64,000 nt of DNA from CAVONV01 sp963697355 (lineage in GTDB: Bacteria; Acidobacteriota; Vicinamibacteria; Marinacidobacterales; DATDRI01), in assembly GCA_963697355.1 (NCBI GenBank), contig CAVONV010000021.1, forward strand, positions 496,001 through 560,000, written 5' to 3'. The notes beneath the pieces were generated by a model, which searched no databases, was not told where the DNA came from, and saw nothing but the letters and a program-made list of their open reading frames with translations. The stretch's first letter is position 1. Every line of letters begins with the position of its first letter. Both the position numbers and the translations under genes were made by a program. Below are positions 45,801-53,233 of the stretch, in pieces.

Positions 45801-46032
45801 AGTATGTCAAGCCCATGCTCAGGCCACTTCTTGTTGTCAGTGCGTCTTTGGCCATCTAAGGGTGGTCTCGGACGGACGGCCGCGGGGTACTGGCGGAGCA
45901 ATGGAGCTTGCCGATAGGGTTCGGCGTGGTCGTTTTAGAAAACCTGTAAGTCTTCACTTTGTGAAGGCGGCTATTGGGTAGGCTGACGTCGTAAGAGCCC
46001 TGTCGGAAACCCTTAATCAAGGAGGCGAGAGA
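45801..46032 (+). ncRNA. Long, probably structured 5' leader or small RNA upstream of the lysine-rich peptide
   Basis: About 230 nt of transcribed, non-coding sequence. TCAAGCC near 45808 can pair with GGCTGA near 45980, and GCCACTTC near 45825 with GAAGGCGGC near 45965, giving a long interrupted rod; CTTCACTTTGTGAAG is a local hairpin. The rod shape and length are reminiscent of 6S RNA, but I see no decisive signature. Confidence 0.3.
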
Positions 46033-46134
46033 GTGGCAAAGAAGACAAAGAAGAAGGCAGCCAAGAAGGCTACGAAGAAGAAGGCTACGAAGAAAAAAGC
46101 AACAAAGAAGAAAGCAACAAAAAAGAAGAAGTAA
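46033..46134 (+). CDS. Lysine-rich histone H1-like mini-protein (33 aa)
   Basis: A GTG-started ORF behind a perfect AAGGAGG, encoding VAKKTKKKAAKKATKKKA and then further ATKKK units, ending KKKK. Composition is only Lys, Ala and Thr after the first residue. It resembles the tail of bacterial histone H1-like proteins and would bind DNA or RNA by charge. It has its own promoter (45766-45794) and terminator (46160-46187), which strongly supports a real gene. It is too short for most gene finders. Confidence 0.75.
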   Translation: MAKKTKKKAAKKATKKKATKKKATKKKATKKKK

Positions 46135-46159
46135 CGATTTCCTCAGGGATACCGAGAGC

Positions 46160-46187
46160 GGGGGTGAGTAAATCACCCCCTTTTTTT
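46160..46187 (+). terminator. Intrinsic terminator of the lysine-rich mini-protein gene
   Basis: GGGGGTGA (46160-46167), loop GTAAA, TCACCCCC (46173-46180), then seven T. Perfect 8-bp stem. Confidence 0.95.
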
Positions 46188-46197
46188 GTCTAGAAGC

Positions 46198-46255
46198 AAG
46201 AATTCAAGAAATCAGGAAATCTGGAATCAAAAATAGTACGATTCTTGAATTCTTG
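46198..46255. repeat. CAAGAATTCAAGAA fold-back repeat
   Basis: CAAGAATTCAAGAA (46198-46211) reappears inverted as TTCTTGAATTCTTG near 46242-46255. Each half is itself nearly palindromic. Similar motifs occur at 38908-38942. Confidence 0.55.
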
Positions 46256-46287
46256 GTTTCCTCATCTTGGTGCATATTATTAACTTC

Positions 46288-47124
46288 ATGTCACGCTTCG
46301 AGCTCCTGGCGATTGACCTCGACGGAACCTTGTTTGACTCATCGAGAAACATCTCGGATGAGAATCGCCTCGCGCTTTCCCATGCCGTACAAGCAGGAGT
46401 GAAGGTAGCCGTCGTCACCGGACGCAGGCTTCCGGCGGCCCTTCCATCTCTGCAAGTTCTGGACATTGACCCCGTGTTGGTATTCAACAGTGGGGCCATC
46501 ATAAAACAAAGTTTCCATGGCGCTATTCTGCGAAGCGAGATGTTGGCGCTGACTGTAGCGAAGGGTGTTGTTGCTCTCGGCCGGGAGTGCGGCGTGGAGC
46601 CCATCATTCATGAGGGCCCCAATGGTGAAGGCCACATTTTGATGGAAACATCGCCGAGCTCGAATCGGTCACTCTCTTTTTACTTGGAACGCACCAAGCC
46701 GCCGCCGCGCCTCGTGCCGGATCTTATCGCGGCGATACACCAGGACCCCGTTCAAGTAGGCTTTGCTTCGACAGTGGCGTCGATTTCCAACCTCTCCGAA
46801 CGCATTCAAGCTAGATTTCCAAAGGAGGTCAAGCTGGCTCTAACGGAGTATAGTGACCGAGACTTCGCCCTTCTCGATGCTCTCTCTCCGGAAGCTACCA
46901 AAGCTGCCGCCTTGCGATTCGTTGCCGATCACTTCGAGATAGCGATGGATCGAACGATGGCTATCGGAGACAACTGGAACGATCTGGAGATGTTAGAGGT
47001 TGCGGGCTTTGCCGTCGTGATGTCGAACGCACCCGGGAAGCTTAGGAGTCGCGGCTTCACGTTGACTGGCAGTAACGACGAAGCCGGTGTTGCTCAGGCG
47101 ATAAGGAATTACGTATTGCGGTGA
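46288..47124 (+). CDS. HAD-superfamily phosphatase, Cof type
   Basis: A 278-aa cytoplasmic phosphatase of the Cof/YbiV group. Motif I LLAIDLDGTLFDSS, motif II VAVVTGRR, a cap domain, then motif III/IV MAIGDNWNDLEMLEVAGFAV and VVMSNAP. Substrate not predictable (sugar phosphates or cofactor phosphates are usual). ATG at 46288 chosen because the family N-terminus begins there; no clear ribosome binding site is seen. Confidence 0.88.
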   Translation: MSRFELLAIDLDGTLFDSSRNISDENRLALSHAVQAGVKVAVVTGRRLPAALPSLQVLDIDPVLVFNSGAIIKQSFHGAILRSEMLALTVAKGVVALGRECGVEPIIHEGPNGEGHILMETSPSSNRSLSFYLERTKPPPRLVPDLIAAIHQDPVQVGFASTVASISNLSERIQARFPKEVKLALTEYSDRDFALLDALSPEATKAAALRFVADHFEIAMDRTMAIGDNWNDLEMLEVAGFAVVMSNAPGKLRSRGFTLTGSNDEAGVAQAIRNYVLR

Positions 47125-47133
47125 GGAATTCCT

Positions 47134-49164
47134 TTACTGATCTTCCGGAGGAGTCACACCATCCCAGATCGCGATTTCACGGATGACATCACCCGGCACG
47201 AGGTAATCCACGATCTCCATTCCAGAGATGACTTGTCCAAATGCCGTGTACTCGCCGTCGAGTTGAGGTTGGGGAAGATGCGTAATGAAGAATTGACTGC
47301 CGCCCATGTCCTTTTGACGGCTCACCATGCCGAGTGTCCCTCGGAGAAAGGAGCGCAAGTTGACTTCGCTCCGGATAGTATAGCCGGGTCCGCCGTTTCC
47401 GTCACCCCTTGGATCTCCCGCTTGTACGTAACCGTTCGGCATCACCTCGTGGAAGGTCAACCCGTCATAGAATCCTTCACGGGCCAAGCGCATGAAGTTA
47501 TCGACTGTCATTGGAGCGTCGAGGATGAATAGCTCGACTTCGATGGCACCCTTTTCGGTTCGGATATAGGCGTGGGGAGTGTATTGAGGTCGCAGCAGGC
47601 TCAAGTATTCGTTGAGGTATCGACCCGAGCCCACTTCGGCTGCCCGCGCTTCGGGATGACCGGACTTACGAAGGATGTCTTGGGCCCGCTTTCTGACTGG
47701 CCAAGACGGGTCGGTAAGAGCGCGGCGTGCTATCGGCTCGATTGTCTCGGCTCCGAAAACATCCAGTGCCGACAGAATAGCCAAGCGCGCGTCGGGCTCT
47801 TTGTCCTTCATCGAAACATCCCATGCTGAAACGAGAGGTTGTATCCCGGCGTCCGAACCGATGCGGCCCAGACCTTCGGCAGAGGCAGCGCGCTCGAAAG
47901 GATCTTCGGCGGTAAGATGTTCGATGAGTATTGGAGTTCCTCTTTCAGGATCAAATTGAGCCAGGGCGCGAAGAGCATAGGGCCGGACCCGAAAGTCTCT
48001 TTCAGATGCCATCTGTCGCAGGAGACTCAATGACCGAGGGTCTTCCAGCTCACCCAGCAAGCGGGCGAAATCAGCGCGAGTCATCCAATTCGGGTCCGGG
48101 TCCATACCGGCCAGCAGTAGCCAAAAAGTCTCACGGTCTTGAAATGCCAGAGCTCGCAAGACAGCGGCCCTTATGCGAGGGCTGGGATCGTGGAGCCGAT
48201 CGATGAGAGACTCGACTATGCCTGCGTCCGGCAGGACGCTAAGAGCCTTCAACGCTTCAATTTGTATGTTTGTCGAGTCGCTTTGCCAAAGGTCGATGAG
48301 CTTTGGAATCGCAGCGCTTAGTCTGAGAAAAGCCACCGTTCTCACCGCTTCGATTCGCACCTGTTCTTCCGGGTCGTCGAGCAAAGCGAGCACTGCATTT
48401 CTAGATTGATCAGGTGTGAGTCCCGCCAAGCCTCGCGCTCCCAACAGGCGAAAATAGGGATCGCCGGAACCGGCATATTGGAGAAGAAGGGGAGACATAC
48501 CCTCGGCCCGAATGCGAGATGCGGTCCATGCGGCCGGCCACCACAGGAATCGGGGGTGACTTTCCTCTGTGGCCAGAATACTCCAAGTCCAGCGCAAGCT
48601 TTCGAGCCGCGACAGTGCAAACAAACCGAGCCTGAGCTCGGGTCGGGGGAGTCGTACCGAGGAGCTATCGATATCTTCGCCCCAAACCAGAGGGGGCGGG
48701 CCGCCGGGCAACCTGTCGAGAATGTGGGACCCGATTGTGTCCTCTGTGGCATCGGTTCCCTTTCTCCCCATGGCCTCGATGACCCGAGCCCGCACTTCCT
48801 CGGACGGATCAGAAAGGGCTGATTCGAGTGCGCCTTGCACATCAGGTGGAAGATCGCCGTCCAGCAATCCCAAGGCGAAGGCCGCCGTGATCCGCACCGT
48901 CTCCTCTGGATCATCGAGTAGACCGGCGAGGGGCGAGGCGGCCTCGGGATCTCCGATTCTTCCTGCCGCGAGGGCGGCGCGGCGACGCAATTGTGGCTCG
49001 TATTCGGAGAATCGAGTCAGTAGCTCTCCTGCGCCAGAAGACCTTTCGTCCTCGAGCTTCATTAGGCGGGCTAGCTTCTCGTCGTAGCGGAGCTCGGCGA
49101 CCTCTATCGTCTTGCATGCGCCGATGATTAGGGCGACAGTAAGTAGTGAGTATATTAGCTTCAT
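47134..49164 (-). CDS. HEAT-repeat lipoprotein with C-terminal cyclophilin-type peptidyl-prolyl isomerase
   Basis: A 676-aa envelope protein. Lipoprotein signal (MKLIYSLLTVALIIGAC), about ten HEAT repeats to residue 480 (AALAAGRIGDPEAASPLAGL, AEGLGRIGSDAGIQPLVSAW), then a cyclophilin domain (HEVMPNGYVQAGDPRGDGNG, GGSQFFITHLPQPQLDGEY). ATG at 49164 chosen for the lipobox. Combining a protein-binding solenoid with a proline isomerase suggests a periplasmic folding factor for outer-membrane or exported proteins. Confidence 0.88.
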   Translation of the reverse strand: MKLIYSLLTVALIIGACKTIEVAELRYDEKLARLMKLEDERSSGAGELLTRFSEYEPQLRRRAALAAGRIGDPEAASPLAGLLDDPEETVRITAAFALGLLDGDLPPDVQGALESALSDPSEEVRARVIEAMGRKGTDATEDTIGSHILDRLPGGPPPLVWGEDIDSSSVRLPRPELRLGLFALSRLESLRWTWSILATEESHPRFLWWPAAWTASRIRAEGMSPLLLQYAGSGDPYFRLLGARGLAGLTPDQSRNAVLALLDDPEEQVRIEAVRTVAFLRLSAAIPKLIDLWQSDSTNIQIEALKALSVLPDAGIVESLIDRLHDPSPRIRAAVLRALAFQDRETFWLLLAGMDPDPNWMTRADFARLLGELEDPRSLSLLRQMASERDFRVRPYALRALAQFDPERGTPILIEHLTAEDPFERAASAEGLGRIGSDAGIQPLVSAWDVSMKDKEPDARLAILSALDVFGAETIEPIARRALTDPSWPVRKRAQDILRKSGHPEARAAEVGSGRYLNEYLSLLRPQYTPHAYIRTEKGAIEVELFILDAPMTVDNFMRLAREGFYDGLTFHEVMPNGYVQAGDPRGDGNGGPGYTIRSEVNLRSFLRGTLGMVSRQKDMGGSQFFITHLPQPQLDGEYTAFGQVISGMEIVDYLVPGDVIREIAIWDGVTPPEDQ

Positions 49165-49184
49165 AGGCAATGGAATTATAGCGC

Positions 49185-49895
49185 TCAAAGGAAGCGCTTC
49201 CGACTCCCTTTCGGGTCCAGCTGTTGGAGGGCTATGAGCTCCCTCGTGCTCGGAGGCGGCAGCGTCTCGAGCCGGTCGCTCCAAGAGAGCTCGAAACCGG
49301 TTTGTTCCTGAACCCTATCAGCACTGTAGCTCGGCAGTAGCGACTCGATTCGAGCTCCGTTGGGCGCGAGACAGAGCACGGCTGCCGGGGTGACCGCGAG
49401 TGCCGATTCGCCCGGCCTCGGCGTGGTCGTGACCACATCGACCTTGGGAACGAAGGTCGTTGTATTGTGCCTCGTCGAATACAGAATCGCCCGCTTGACT
49501 TTGCGACGCATAGTGGATGCGCCGGCGATACCCGGCAACTTGTACCCCGTATCGAGACGGTGCAGGTTCGTACGTCCTTGAACGTCGATTTGTATGGCGC
49601 CAAAAAACATGAGGTCGATACGCCCCCGATTCGCCATCTCCCAGATTTCTTCCAAACGTATGAAAGCCTCTGCCGGTAGGAGGTCAGGCTCGACGGATGA
49701 GTGGGGGAAACGTTCCCAGGTTGGGTTGACGGCCCCGACGCAGTTGAAATACACGAGCCCAGGTGCATGCGTAGCTTTTGCTAGTGCCACTGCGAGCATG
49801 GGGAGATCCGACGCCACGCCAGTGGTGACGACGTCGTCGTTTTCAATGAAACGGGCCATGGCGCACAGCATGGGATCGATGGGGAATCTCGTCAT
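49185..49895 (-). CDS. CoA-transferase subunit B (glutaconate/IpdB-like)
   Basis: A 236-aa subunit of a two-subunit CoA-transferase. NDDVVTTGVASDLPMLAVALA near the start, FFGAIQIDVQGRTNLHRL, the GAS stretch LPGIAGASTMRRKVKR and a glycine-rich region. The start overlaps the stop of the A-subunit gene by 4 bp (ATGA). Close to IpdB of steroid-ring degradation and GctB; the acyl substrate is unknown. Confidence 0.85.
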   Translation of the reverse strand: MTRFPIDPMLCAMARFIENDDVVTTGVASDLPMLAVALAKATHAPGLVYFNCVGAVNPTWERFPHSSVEPDLLPAEAFIRLEEIWEMANRGRIDLMFFGAIQIDVQGRTNLHRLDTGYKLPGIAGASTMRRKVKRAILYSTRHNTTTFVPKVDVVTTTPRPGESALAVTPAAVLCLAPNGARIESLLPSYSADRVQEQTGFELSWSDRLETLPPPSTRELIALQQLDPKGSRKRFL

Positions 49896-50683
49896 GCCAG
49901 ACGCTCGATGAAACGCTGCCGATAGTCCTCGAATCGACCCGCTCCGGCCATGTCCATATAGAGTCCGATGTGATCGTGGTCGGCCCCGTAATACCCGGGG
50001 CAGGCCGATGGCCAGGCGCCGCGCGGCGACTCGACAATGACGTCGACGAGGTAGAACGGGATCGTAGGGCGCTCAATTCGGTCGACGATTCTCTCCGTGC
50101 TTACGACAACTTTCTTGCTGGCTTTCGCGACGAGCTCGTCCACGATGGGATCTTCAATGTGGAGGTTTCCGTTTCGGTCGGCCGCCTGCACGTGTATCAA
50201 AGCTACGTCGGGCTCTATAGGTCGAGTCACCGTTACCTCGTTCCCATTGAAGGGATTGGGCATCTTCCGTCGGCGTTCAGGGTCATCGAGCTCTGAGCCG
50301 TCGATATCCGTCAGCGGGATGAACGGCAATCCCATGGCAGCGGCACGAAGCCCACAGAGAATGGAATAGGCGTCGATCTCCCGATAATCAATCTCTCCCG
50401 CCTCCACGGCCTTTTTCCACATAGGACCGACGGCGAAGCCACGTTCGAACTGAAAACCCGAAAAGGCAAGTGTTGCTTTTTGGACGAGTCCGGTGCCAAT
50501 GAGAAAGTCCGCGGCAAGCGGATTCGGCGTGGAAACGAGATCGAGAGCTCGTCCTCCTTGACGGATCAACTCGAAGACCAATGCCATCGGAGCACGAACG
50601 ATATCGAAGCCGCCGAGGGTAATGGTGCCTTCGGTAGGCAACGTTTCGATCGCATCAGTTAGAGTCAGGAACGTGGGGCGCAT
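49892..50683 (-). CDS. CoA-transferase subunit A (glutaconate/IpdA-like)
   Basis: A 263-aa partner subunit. GTITLGGFDIVRAPMALVFELIRQG, VEAGEIDYREIDAYSIL, PFIPLTDIDGSEL and VALIHVQAADRNGNLHIEDP match the family. The pair moves CoA between acyl groups, or acts as a ring-opening hydrolase in the Ipd group. It is followed at once by subunit B and preceded by the alcohol dehydrogenase. Confidence 0.85.
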   Translation of the reverse strand: MRPTFLTLTDAIETLPTEGTITLGGFDIVRAPMALVFELIRQGGRALDLVSTPNPLAADFLIGTGLVQKATLAFSGFQFERGFAVGPMWKKAVEAGEIDYREIDAYSILCGLRAAAMGLPFIPLTDIDGSELDDPERRRKMPNPFNGNEVTVTRPIEPDVALIHVQAADRNGNLHIEDPIVDELVAKASKKVVVSTERIVDRIERPTIPFYLVDVIVESPRGAWPSACPGYYGADHDHIGLYMDMAGAGRFEDYRQRFIERLA

Positions 50684-50705
50684 AATGGCTAGGAATTCGA
50701 GGTCA

Positions 50706-50790
50706 GGAGGAAGGAGAAAGTAGAAAGGAGAATTGGTCCTTCGAGGCCATTCTGCCCTCCTTCATTCTTCCTCCTCTATTCTTTCTCCTG
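50706..50790. repeat. Polypurine/polypyrimidine fold-back element
   Basis: GGAGGAAGGAGAAAGTAGAA (ending near 50730) faces CCTCCTTCATTCTTCCTCCT and CTATTCTTTCTCC (50756-50788) across a short GC-richer loop. Same class as 27224-27274 and 44300-44460. It lies between the dehydrogenase and CoA-transferase genes. Confidence 0.6.
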
Positions 50791-50797
50791 CTTCTTG

Positions 50798-51895
50798 CTA
50801 TGGTCTTATGACTGCTTTCACTACCTTCAACTGCTCCACGTCTTCTAGTGCTTGGGCTGCTTCGTCGAGCGAATATTCCTTCGTTATCAGCTTGCGCCAA
50901 GGGAAACGTCGTCCCTGGGAAGCCATCGTGCGAGTGGCCCGGTAGAAGTGGCGGAACTCGAACCCGAAGCATCCTCGAACGTCGAGGTTCTTGCGGTTGA
51001 TGTGATTATGGGGGTTGATGGCGATATCACCGGCATCGGTATATTGGCCTGCAATAACGACCGTCCCTCCCTCACGAACCATTTCGAATGCTTCGACGAC
51101 GGCCTTGGGGTGGCCCGCTGCTTCGATAACGATGTCAGGACCGCGGCCATGTGTTTGCTCGCGTGCCCAAACGACACGGTCCTCCGGTGTGCTCTTCATG
51201 ATGTCGAACGTCGCATCGGCCTCCATTTGTCGAGCCGCGATCAATCTCGCTTCGGGTGCCCCCGTGACGAGAACCGTTTCGGCGCCCGCCAGCCTGGCAA
51301 AAACCGCAGCCGACAACCCTACAGGCCCGGAACCCACGACCAGAACGCTCGCTCCTACCTTGATATCTGCACGATCGGCTGCCGTATAGCCCGTATGAAG
51401 TCCGCATCCTCCTCCGATGTAGTCTTCGACGGCCAAGTCTTCAGGAAGCTTGATGGTCCGAGTGCCAGGCTCTAGGTAGATGTGAGTCGACCAACCTCCT
51501 TGAGGCTTGTCGGAGGGTAGGGTGATGCCGTAGACGCGACGGTGCTCACAGCGCGTCGGACGAAGGGCAACGGCACATGCATAGCATTGTCCGCATGCCC
51601 CGATGACATCGTAGAACGCAACCGCGTCCCCCTTGGAAAGACGTTGACCGTCCGCATCATGAACATCACCTCCTGTTTCCTCCACCCGGCCAACGGACAC
51701 GTGGCCCGGTATCAACGGATAAGGAACACCAGCTAGTTGGCCATGATGCAGGTGGACATCTGTGCCGCAAACCTCGCTGACGATGGTTCGAAGCAGCACA
51801 GCTCCAGGGACCACGTCGGGTAAGGGAATGTCTCTAATCTCAATGGGAAGGTTCGGTTCAGGAAACACAGCCGCCCGACATTGTGCCATGGTCAT
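50798..51895 (-). CDS. Zinc-dependent alcohol dehydrogenase (MDR family)
   Basis: A 365-aa medium-chain dehydrogenase. Catalytic zinc site CGTDVHLHHG and GHVSVGRVEETGG near residue 65 (GHE with E replaced by V), the structural-zinc cysteine loop (GACGQCYACAVALRPTRC), and the NAD(P) fold VLVVGSGPVGLSAAVFARLAG. The start overlaps the end of the racemase gene by 4 bp (ATGA). Substrate unknown; context suggests oxidation of a hydroxy-acid in the same pathway. Confidence 0.88.
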   Translation of the reverse strand: MTMAQCRAAVFPEPNLPIEIRDIPLPDVVPGAVLLRTIVSEVCGTDVHLHHGQLAGVPYPLIPGHVSVGRVEETGGDVHDADGQRLSKGDAVAFYDVIGACGQCYACAVALRPTRCEHRRVYGITLPSDKPQGGWSTHIYLEPGTRTIKLPEDLAVEDYIGGGCGLHTGYTAADRADIKVGASVLVVGSGPVGLSAAVFARLAGAETVLVTGAPEARLIAARQMEADATFDIMKSTPEDRVVWAREQTHGRGPDIVIEAAGHPKAVVEAFEMVREGGTVVIAGQYTDAGDIAINPHNHINRKNLDVRGCFGFEFRHFYRATRTMASQGRRFPWRKLITKEYSLDEAAQALEDVEQLKVVKAVIRP

Positions 51896-53010
51896 TCTCC
51901 TCTAATAGTCACGGAGCGGAGCGTGTTCTTTTGGATTCGATCCTCGCACACCTGGTAGCCGATCCCGGGCTCCGTCGGCACCGCAATCGTGCCATCGGGA
52001 CGGACTTCGACGCGAGGTTCCGTGATGTCCTCTGCGAAATAGCGTTTGCTGTCGGACACGTCACCCGGAAGGATGAACTGTGGCAGCGTAGACAAGTGGA
52101 CATTGTGAGCACGCCCTATGCCGCTTTCGAGCATTCCACCACACCATACCGGCGCATCGTATGACGCTGCGATGCTTTGAATCTCTTTGGCACTTGCGAG
52201 ACCACCAACGCGTCCCGCTTTGATATTGATGATGCGGCAGGCACCCATCTCGAACGCCTTTCGGGCATCGGCAGGCGATTTGATGGACTCGTCGAGACAA
52301 ACCGCCGTCTTGATCTCTTTCTGCAATTTGGAGTGGTCCCACATGTCGTCGTAAGCCAGCGGTTGCTCAATCATCATCAGATCGAAGGCATCGAGCTCCT
52401 TGAACAAAGGTAGGTCCTCGAGGGTGTAGGCGGAATTTGCATCGACCATGAGCGGCGTGTCCGGAAAGCGTTTCCGAACTTGGGCCACGATGTTCTTGTC
52501 CCAGCCCGGCTTGATCTTCATCTTGATGCGCTTGTATCCGGAGGAGAGCTCCTGTTCGATTTTGTCAATGAGTTGACCGACATTGTCTTGAATGCCCAGC
52601 GAAACGCCAGATGCGATCTCCGAACGTACTCCCCCGAGGACCTTGGAAAGCGGTTGCTTTTGCTGCTGAGCATAGGCTTCCCAAACGCCCATCTCGACCG
52701 CGGCCTTGGCCATGTTGTGGCCTCGGATGTGAGCGAGCGACGGAAGAATTTCGTTTGGGTGGGCGTACTCGCGGGAGAAGACCGTTGGTGCGATGAAGTC
52801 TTCAATGGCGTGCCAGGCCGTGCGGACCGTTTCGTAAGAATAGTCCGGCGCCCGGTCGGTGACGCACTCGCTCCACCCGGCAATACCGTCGACCCAAACC
52901 TTGAGTATGAGAAAGTTCTGGTCGTGGACGCGTGCAAAGCTCGTTTCGAAAGGATGGATTAGATCTAATTTGAGCTCACGGATCTCAATCGATTCTATTT
53001 TCATAGACAC
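51892..53010 (-). CDS. Enolase-superfamily racemase/synthase (MenC / N-acylamino acid racemase type)
   Basis: A 372-aa MR/MLE-family enzyme. YKRIKMKIKPGWDKN holds the KXK base near residue 165; metal ligands are in LMVDANSAYTLED (Asp), LMMIEQPLAYDD (Glu) and VCLDESIKSPADA (Asp), with the opposite Lys in NIKAGRVGG. This is the o-succinylbenzoate synthase/N-succinylamino acid racemase pattern. No menaquinone genes are nearby, so amino-acid racemisation is the more likely role. The start is probably GTG at 53010. Confidence 0.85.
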   Translation of the reverse strand: MSMKIESIEIRELKLDLIHPFETSFARVHDQNFLILKVWVDGIAGWSECVTDRAPDYSYETVRTAWHAIEDFIAPTVFSREYAHPNEILPSLAHIRGHNMAKAAVEMGVWEAYAQQQKQPLSKVLGGVRSEIASGVSLGIQDNVGQLIDKIEQELSSGYKRIKMKIKPGWDKNIVAQVRKRFPDTPLMVDANSAYTLEDLPLFKELDAFDLMMIEQPLAYDDMWDHSKLQKEIKTAVCLDESIKSPADARKAFEMGACRIINIKAGRVGGLASAKEIQSIAASYDAPVWCGGMLESGIGRAHNVHLSTLPQFILPGDVSDSKRYFAEDITEPRVEVRPDGTIAVPTEPGIGYQVCEDRIQKNTLRSVTIRGE

Positions 53011-53233
53011 ACTCTAAGGAAAAAGGAGACGGAGGGATCGGAGACGTTCCGTACAGCGTCCGATGCGAAGACCAGCTCCGCGGGCACGTTGAGCTCCTGC
53101 ATTGTCATTACCACTTCGTCCGGCCGCACAGAGCTTTGAGACCAGGGCGCCGGCGATGCAGGCCGGCTTGGTCAGCAAGCCATTGACCTTGAGCGATATC
53201 TTCACCGCACGCGGTCTCTCTCTACGTTTTTCG
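53011..53233 (-). other. Short unassigned stretch, possible gene remnant
   Basis: Between the sulfatase-type gene and the racemase gene. Minus-strand frames give KISLKVNGLLTKPACIAGA and, in another frame, MTMQELNVPAELVFASDAV; both look protein-like but do not join into one gene without a shift. It may be the decayed or mis-sequenced end of another enzyme of this cluster. No family recognised. Confidence 0.35.

Noticed and set aside
45676..45981. 101-aa ORF covering the strong promoter at 45766
   Set aside because: It would be interrupted by its own promoter, has no ribosome binding site and looks like random sequence.
53014..53205. 63-aa minus-strand ORF upstream of the racemase gene as a complete gene
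   Set aside because: The Arg-rich second half looks out of frame and another frame looks more protein-like there; kept only as a possible remnant.
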